From positions 1 through 17,927 of the forward strand of contig CAYMCP010000072.1 in assembly GCA_964388965.1 (NCBI GenBank): a DNA stretch of 17,927 bases. The letters run 5' to 3'. Position 1 is the stretch's first letter; every line of letters begins with the position of its first letter. This stretch comes from Albibeggiatoa sp964388965. Its GTDB lineage: Bacteria > Pseudomonadota > Gammaproteobacteria > Beggiatoales > Beggiatoaceae. The notes under the pieces are model-generated. The model searched no databases and was not told where the DNA came from. It was given only the letters and a program-made list of their open reading frames with translations. This document shows, piece after piece, positions 14,003-17,927 of this stretch. The position numbers and the translations under genes are program-made.

Positions 14003-15628
14003 ATGCAATTTTACAATACTGGAAAGATAATTAATGGTGTTGGTCGAGCTTATTCATTGCAAGAAAATTCACGTTTTATTGCAGATGTAGAAAAAGCGAC
14101 TAGTATTTCTATTGTTTCAGCTTTTTATAATATTGAGTATTTTAAAAAACTTGCTAATTATTTTAATGGCTCAGAGGTTAAAGTTTTTATTCCTGCTGAA
14201 AAAAGCATTACGAAATTAGTAAAACAAAGAAGTATATTATCCGATTTTATTAAAGACTATCCTAATTTCCAATTTAGATTAATAGATTCAGGCTACTTAC
14301 TCCATACAAAATTATATTTTATTGAACAAGTCGATACCTCAATTGTCTGGATTGGCTCTTCTAATGCGTCTACAAATTCTATCGAGAGATGCGAAGAATT
14401 AATGTTAAGAATCCCATTAGATGAACTCCCTCCTCAACGCACAAGATATATAATCAACTATATCAATTCATTACAAGAAATTAGTTTTTGCTTCCAAGAA
14501 AGAACTATCAATTTAACAACATCTAATTTACGTCATTTCTTTAGTCAAGGACATTTATATACTAAAACATCAGAAACTTTTAATCCTTCAATTGAAATTG
14601 ATTTTGGTGAATACCGTGACCGAGTTATGCAAGCTTTAAGAGCTAATATAGAAGCAAACTCATTGACTGGGTTATTCATTAAAACGACTAGCAGAATTTC
14701 CATATTAGAATTACTTAAATCATCTTTTCCTGATAAAGTAAGTGACATTGAAGCAACTAAAGGAGGTGGCGAAGGTATTAAAAAATTTGGATTATTTACT
14801 AGCTATGGTTTATGGATACCTGATGGTTATGTTCAAGCAGCAAACGCAGTCCTTGAAACTTCTGAAAATTTTAAAAAACGAGAACACAGATTAACAATCA
14901 TTCGTGAATTACTAGAAAATACTGATGAAATTGTTGCTACTTACAAAAAAATTCTGTCTGAAATTGCCAGATTAATTGGAAAACAAGAGGGGTTATTTTT
15001 TTCTGGACAAAAGGAATTATATTCTCAGGATGATAAAAACATAAATATCAAGCGTTTAAAATCAAAATTTGCTTGGTGTAGAAAACAATTAAAAGAAGGT
15101 AATCATTTCTATAACTTACTCTTGTATCCATATTACTCTTCACCGATGCCAAATATTTGGGATGATAACTATGCTGTTAGTGATTTTATTGAGTCGTTCT
15201 ATTACTCCCTAATAACTGAACATGAAAAAACGCAGCATCGCAATTTACTTTATCAATCTATTCAACATTTTAATCATGATGATGATAGTGCTTTTGACTA
15301 TGAAGAATTACCAGAGAAAGAACATTTAGAGAGGCTTTTGACTAACCAAAATGACAGAATGTTTTGTCAATATGATTTAAGAGATTTCTTTTCTTACAAT
15401 GAATCTAGTAGTCAGTACAAATTTACTCAACTATCTGATGTTAATGACATTAAAGAAGGAGCTAACGTATTTTATCTTGGTTCTAATTATTTTATTTATG
15501 GTCCAGTAATTGAGATAAGACGAAGAAGAAATGGAATTTTTATTAGATGTGCTTTTGAAGACGATGATCAAGAAGAATACAACATAGCTGAACATGAAAA
15601 ATTGTATCTTATAGATATAAGTGCTTAG
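14003..15628 (+). CDS. Phospholipase D-like (single HKD) domain protein, candidate nuclease
   Basis: This is a 541-aa protein. Residues about 25-135 form a PLD-type domain: SIVSAFYNIEYF (strand and helix 1), then VKVFIPAE, then the active-site motif HTKLYFIE with His101 and Lys103, followed by WIGSSNAS (118-123) and an acidic ERCEE. Only one HKD motif is present, so it would act as a dimer, like Nuc and the BfiI/NgoFVII restriction enzymes. The rest (about 150-541) is unrecognised, with a basic helical middle and a beta-rich end (FYLGSNYFIYGPVIEI). No signal peptide is seen, so it is cytoplasmic. The open frame extends to 13940, but those 21 residues lie mostly in the palindrome. ATG 14003 has GAGGT about 10 nt upstream. 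With TA genes around it and no methylase, defence or DNA processing is likely but unproven. Confidence 0.75.
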   Translation: MQFYNTGKIINGVGRAYSLQENSRFIADVEKATSISIVSAFYNIEYFKKLANYFNGSEVKVFIPAEKSITKLVKQRSILSDFIKDYPNFQFRLIDSGYLLHTKLYFIEQVDTSIVWIGSSNASTNSIERCEELMLRIPLDELPPQRTRYIINYINSLQEISFCFQERTINLTTSNLRHFFSQGHLYTKTSETFNPSIEIDFGEYRDRVMQALRANIEANSLTGLFIKTTSRISILELLKSSFPDKVSDIEATKGGGEGIKKFGLFTSYGLWIPDGYVQAANAVLETSENFKKREHRLTIIRELLENTDEIVATYKKILSEIARLIGKQEGLFFSGQKELYSQDDKNINIKRLKSKFAWCRKQLKEGNHFYNLLLYPYYSSPMPNIWDDNYAVSDFIESFYYSLITEHEKTQHRNLLYQSIQHFNHDDDSAFDYEELPEKEHLERLLTNQNDRMFCQYDLRDFFSYNESSSQYKFTQLSDVNDIKEGANVFYLGSNYFIYGPVIEIRRRRNGIFIRCAFEDDDQEEYNIAEHEKLYLIDISA

Positions 15629-15654
15629 CCATAGTTATGAAAACAGACAAAGAA

Positions 15655-15735
15655 ATGAGAACCTCATACAAAAGAGAATATCTTGGTACAGGTGTACGCG
15701 GTAAATACTACGACGCATACAATGGAGAATTGAAA
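15655..15735 (+). pseudogene. Fragment of a small antitoxin-like gene (VRGKYYDAY family), fused in frame to the next antitoxin
   Basis: The stretch encodes MRTSYKREYLGTGVRGKYYDAY and then runs in frame into the antitoxin start at 15736. The GVRGKYYxAYxxG motif is the front of a family of small proteins often found next to PIN or similar toxins (from memory). Its second half is missing here. The 29 bp at 15693-15721 recur with one mismatch at 17294-17322, where the same family motif continues slightly further. The fused reading frame from 15637 would give a 105-aa protein, but the antitoxin has its own ribosome site. Confidence 0.5.
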
Positions 15736-15954
15736 ATGAAAAAAATAGTATTGGAAGTAGAAGACAGCCATTATCAAACACTTCTCGATGTCATCAAAGC
15801 ATTATCAAATAATCACTATTGTCGTGTATTAGAAGACAATGATGATACTTTAACGAAAGAAGAATATCAACAAATTCAAAATGATATTACAAAAATTAAA
15901 CAAGGTGATTATAGTGATTTTGAAGATTGGGAAGTGGTTAAAACAAAATTATGA
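15736..15954 (+). CDS. Antitoxin of a RelE/ParE-type pair
   Basis: The 72-aa product starts MKKIVLEVEDSHYQTLLDVIKAL and ends with acidic residues, KQGDYSDFEDWEVV. A front half able to pair as a small DNA-binding or dimerisation module and an acidic, probably disordered tail is typical of toxin-wrapping antitoxins. The start is chosen at 15736, where GGAG lies about 9 nt upstream. An in-frame ATG at 15637 would add 33 residues belonging to an unrelated gene fragment. The stop overlaps the toxin start by 4 bp (15951-15954), implying coupled translation. The role is inferred mainly from its partner, and I cannot name the exact antitoxin family. Confidence 0.75.
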   Translation: MKKIVLEVEDSHYQTLLDVIKALSNNHYCRVLEDNDDTLTKEEYQQIQNDITKIKQGDYSDFEDWEVVKTKL

Positions 15955-16226
15955 GTTACACTCTAAAACTACATAAAAGAGTAGTTAAATTCCTCCAAAA
16001 GCGTCCACAAAAACAGCAAGAAGAAATCAGGCAAAAACTGGAACAACTTAAGCAAAATCCTTATGCTCATGAGCAATTAGATATAAAATTATTACAGGGA
16101 TACGAAAATTTATATCGCTTACGCATTGTTCAATATCGCTTTGTTTATCAAATATATGATGACGAATTGATTATTTTTATGTTTAATGCAGGTAATCGAG
16201 GTGATATTTATAAGAAATTAGGGTAA
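15951..16226 (+). CDS. RelE/ParE-superfamily toxin
   Basis: The 91-aa protein begins MSYTLKLHKRVVKFLQKRP. It carries the RelE/ParE core: a basic helical N-terminal half (KRPQKQQEEIRQKLEQLKQNP) and then the sheet YRLRIVQYRFVYQI, ending NAGNRGDIYKKL. The R-x-R/K pattern in the YRLR...YR strand and the C-terminal basic-aromatic residues fit RelE-like ribosome-dependent mRNA interferases. A ParE-type gyrase inhibitor is not excluded. The frame is complete, with no missing core element, so this looks like the only intact TA pair in the cluster. It is cotranscribed with the antitoxin through a 4-bp overlap. Confidence 0.88.
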   Translation: MSYTLKLHKRVVKFLQKRPQKQQEEIRQKLEQLKQNPYAHEQLDIKLLQGYENLYRLRIVQYRFVYQIYDDELIIFMFNAGNRGDIYKKLG

Positions 16227-16280
16227 TAATATTTTATTAGGCTCAAAGCTAATTTATCAAAACAATAAGCGAAAACAACG

Positions 16281-16562
16281 ATGTCTCAACTCAATACAGC
16301 AATAGACGACAATTTACTGCTACAAGCAAAACAAATAACAGGAATGCAATCAGACCAAGCCTTGCTTGAATATGCACTAAAACTTGTGGTTACGTTGCAA
16401 TCAATCGCCAAACCTCCGCAAGAAACCACACTGAAATTATCTCATTACTTACCACCAAGCGAATTTGAGTCTGAACACACACCTTCTGTCTATCAAGGAA
16501 AACCTTTATCACTTGAAGACATGCAAGCTGCGATTGAAAAGATGGCAGAAACATACAAATGA
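16281..16562 (+). CDS. VapB-type antitoxin
   Basis: The 93-aa product has an N-terminal segment (SQLNTAIDDNLLLQAKQITGMQSDQALLEYALKL) that matches the ribbon-helix-helix pattern of VapB antitoxins of PIN toxins: short beta strand, then two helices. The C-terminal part (SVYQGKPLSLEDMQAAIEK) would be the toxin-binding tail. Its stop overlaps the start of the truncated vapC by 4 bp (16559-16562), confirming the pairing. No strong ribosome site is visible before the ATG at 16281, so expression may depend on coupling or be weak. As its toxin partner is cut short, it is now an orphan antitoxin. Confidence 0.75.
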   Translation: MSQLNTAIDDNLLLQAKQITGMQSDQALLEYALKLVVTLQSIAKPPQETTLKLSHYLPPSEFESEHTPSVYQGKPLSLEDMQAAIEKMAETYK

Positions 16563-16690
16563 TTGTTATTGATACAAATATATTGGTACGCTATGCCATT
16601 CGAGATGATATTCAGCAAGCAAAAATCGCAAAAACATTTTTACAAGAACACGAATGCCTTATTTTAAAAAGCGAAAATATTAATGCTTGA
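16559..16690 (+). pseudogene. Truncated VapC PIN-domain toxin
   Basis: The start overlaps the antitoxin stop. The frame gives MIVIDTNILVRYAIRDD, a textbook PIN N-terminus with the first catalytic Asp (Asp5) and the following Asn, and stays PIN-like to about residue 37 (FLQEHECLILK). It then runs a few codons into unrelated sequence and stops at 16690. PIN toxins are about 130 aa and need the later acidic residues, so this fragment cannot cleave RNA. The break point, near 16665-16680, coincides with the beginning of the racemase remnant, so a deletion or recombination joined the two. Confidence 0.9.
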
Positions 16691-17186
16691 ATCTGCTAAA
16701 ACTTTAGAATTGGCAAAAGTAGACATTATATTGCTTGGTTCTAATAGTATGCACACTGTTGCAAATGTTGTTGAAGAAAATTGCCAAACTAAATTACTGA
16801 ATATTATAGATACCACAGCCATAGCAATAAAAAAACAAAAATTAAAAAAAGTAGCATTACTCGGTACAAAGCCAACAATGGAAAAAGATTTTTATATCTC
16901 TAAATTAGTTAACGAGCATAATTTAGACGTTATCGTACCTGAATTACAAGATAGAAACACAGTACATTGCATTATTGAAACAGAATTAGTACAAAGCCAA
17001 ATTAATCCTATATCTAAACAGAAATATATTGATATTATTAACAAATTGATACAGAAAGGAGCAGAAGGTATTATTTTAGGCTGTACTGAAATAGGCTTGC
17101 TCATTCAACAACAAGACGTAACGATTCCTGTATTTGATACAACAGAAATTCATGCTCAGGCTGCAATTGACTTTGTTTTGTCTTGA
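16668..17186 (+). pseudogene. Aspartate/glutamate racemase-family protein, N-terminally truncated
   Basis: The open frame (usable ATG at 16683, 167 aa) matches the C-terminal two thirds of the Asp/Glu/hydantoin racemase family. It contains SNSMHTVA, LLNIIDTTAIAIK, VALLGTKPTMEKDFY, then KGAEGIILGCTEIGLL and VFDTTEIHAQAAIDFVL. Family members are about 230 aa and begin with IGLIGGMSWEST-type residues; that front is absent. The second catalytic Cys is kept in GCTEI. The first, normally in CTNTMH, is replaced (GSNSMH), so even a full-length parent may have been inactive or of a variant type. The region directly upstream is vapC sequence, so the gene has lost its own promoter and start. It is marked as a pseudogene for these reasons, although the remaining frame is open. 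Confidence 0.82.
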
Positions 17187-17218
17187 CTAAATCTTAAAAA
17201 AGATTGATTTATTGAATC

Positions 17219-17305
17219 ATGAAACTCAACTCAAAAATACAACAAATTAAACAACACTATGCCTATTTATCAAACGAATTCAAAATTGACAAATGTACGC
17301 GGTAA
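17219..17305 (+). pseudogene. 5' fragment of a probable nucleotidyltransferase (MNT-type) gene
   Basis: An ATG at 17219 opens MKLNSKIQQIKQHYAYLSNEFKIDK, then CTR and a stop at 17303-17305. The pattern of a short basic helix, YAYLxxEFxI and a point where homologues continue to xIGIFGSYARGE resembles the front of MNT/MntA-type nucleotidyltransferases that pair with HEPN toxins (from memory). The match breaks at about 17292, exactly where the 29-bp repeat of the VRGKYYDAY family begins in another frame. The family call is tentative; that it is a broken gene front is more certain. Confidence 0.45.
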
Positions 17306-17360
17306 ATATTACGACGCATACAGTGAAGGTCACAATCTTGTTCGACCCTTAGGGTGGTAG
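17292..17360 (+). pseudogene. Second VRGKYYDAY-family fragment
   Basis: In a different frame from the fragment before it, the sequence reads VRGKYYDAYSEGHNLV, then RPLGW and TAG at 17358-17360. The first nine residues are the same as at 15690-15720. It continues into SEGHNLV as full members of the family do before diverging. A nominal ATG at 17259 exists, but the residues it adds are out-of-frame nucleotidyltransferase sequence. It ends 14 bp before the 3' end of the tmRNA gene. Confidence 0.5.
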
Positions 17361-17373
17361 TTACAAAATTAAT

Positions 17374-17724
17374 TGGTGGAGGCGGCGGGAATTGAACCCG
17401 CGTCCGCAAATCCTCTGCCATTGGGCCTACATGTTTAGCCTAATCTTTTATTTGACCGCTATTGCGCCGACAGGCAGGCTCATATAACGGCTGGTTTAGT
17501 AAGATTTAATGTAAATATCCTAAACATACATTTACACGATCTCATGTAATTTGACCTCTAACTTAAACCCATAAGCAAATCCAAGTAGAGGTTAGCTGGT
17601 TAAGCAGCTAAAGCGTAGTTGTTATCGTTTGCAACTATTTTAATTTACAGCTTATTAACGAGGTAACTGTCCCTCGACATGCCCCTCAAGTTTCGTAATC
17701 CACGTCGAAGCCAATGTCGCCCCC
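17374..17724 (-). ncRNA. ssrA: tmRNA (10Sa RNA)
   Basis: This is a one-piece tmRNA of 351 nt on the minus strand. The 5' end GGGGGCG (17724-17718) pairs with CGCCTCC near the 3' end to make a 7-bp acceptor stem. It keeps the G3-U70 wobble that alanyl-tRNA synthetase needs, and the CCA is encoded at 17376-17374. The T-arm reads GGGTTCAATTCCC. The resume frame starts at GCA (17632) and ends at TAA (17600-17602), encoding the tag ANDNNYALAA, a proteobacterial tag with the usual YALAA degron. With SmpB it rescues ribosomes stalled on broken mRNAs. Nominal protein frames across the gene on the minus strand are artefacts. Confidence 0.97.
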
Positions 17725-17739
17725 TTGAGATAGCTTTTG

Positions 17740-17768
17740 ACTATAACACAAAGTTTTTGATTTATCAA
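17740..17768 (-). promoter_or_regulatory. Sigma70 promoter of ssrA
   Basis: On the minus strand TTGATA (17768-17763) and TATAGT (17745-17740) are separated by exactly 17 bp. The -10 box ends 15 bp before the mature 5' end of tmRNA, leaving a short leader of about 8 nt to be removed by RNase P. This is close to consensus and suits a highly expressed stable RNA. Beyond it, to the end of the window, I see no supported gene. Confidence 0.75.
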
Positions 17769-17927
17769 AGTATGAAAAAGCACGCCCAGCAATTCTCATT
17801 TTAAATTTCATGAATCTAGTCAATACCTTCGCCAAAGGTTGGAAAAAATGAGCACACGGGTAAAAAGTAAAAAGTCCAAATCCATCGCTTTTTATCAGCC
17901 AATTGCTCATGAACGAAATTAGCACAA

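Noticed and set aside
17337..17352. Terminator of ssrA at the small ACCCTTAGGGT palindrome
   Set aside because: The stem is only 5 bp with a 1-nt loop and has no U-tract. No convincing terminator was found.
17848..17922. Small plus-strand frame starting MSTRVKSKKSKSIAF, faintly like an SmpB N-terminus beside ssrA
   Set aside because: The frame stops after 24 residues, and the alignment to SmpB (IAxNKxARHEY) is out of step by one residue and lacks the key Asn and Tyr. Probably chance.
17686..17925. 79-codon open frame on the minus strand at the window end
   Set aside because: It runs through the ssrA promoter into the 5' part of tmRNA, so it is an artefact.

Overview
This AT-rich window looks like a chromosomal segment of a gammaproteobacterium. 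The evidence is the lysC-csrA gene order, a one-piece tmRNA whose tag reads ANDNNYALAA, a YfiR-type periplasmic protein, an unlinked acs gene and a HolA delta subunit. The dispersed palindromic repeats, degraded insertion sequences and many small toxin-antitoxin (TA) genes resemble those of large sulfur-oxidising Thiotrichales (Beggiatoa/Thioploca/Thiothrix relatives). That placement is an inference from style and is unproven.

Layout. Bases 1-1020 hold two decayed IS5-type transposase remnants, one running into the other, and an imperfect inverted repeat. Bases 1021-10906 are mostly ordinary housekeeping genes. They are a YfiR-like protein (+), holA preceded by an overlapping stand-alone CZB zinc-binding domain gene (-), a zinc-less quinone-type oxidoreductase (-), lysC-csrA-hisN-like phosphatase (+), acs (-), argC (+) and a single-pass membrane protein of unknown function (+). 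Bases 10907-12836 hold a palindrome-rich intergenic block, a five-LysM lipoprotein (-) and a gene-free stretch of nested inverted repeats.

Bases 12837-17360 are accessory DNA. First comes a vapBC pair (-) whose toxin is frameshifted at the third acidic residue of the PIN active site. Then come two small gene remnants, a 76-bp palindrome and an intact 541-residue single-HKD phospholipase-D-type protein, a candidate nuclease. An apparently intact RelE/ParE-type TA pair follows, then a VapB-like gene whose VapC partner is cut off after about 38 residues and joined to a headless aspartate-racemase gene. The 5' tip of a likely nucleotidyltransferase gene follows, joined to a fragment of another small antitoxin-like gene. 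A 29-bp near-identical repeat lies at both ends of this debris field.

Bases 17374-17724 (-) are the tmRNA gene ssrA, with a near-consensus sigma70 promoter upstream. tmRNA genes are common integration sites for mobile DNA, so the debris just beyond its 3' end fits an eroded island; no att duplication was found in the window.

The least explained items are the HKD protein and the chimeric TA graveyard beside it. I see no complete, clearly novel multi-gene system.
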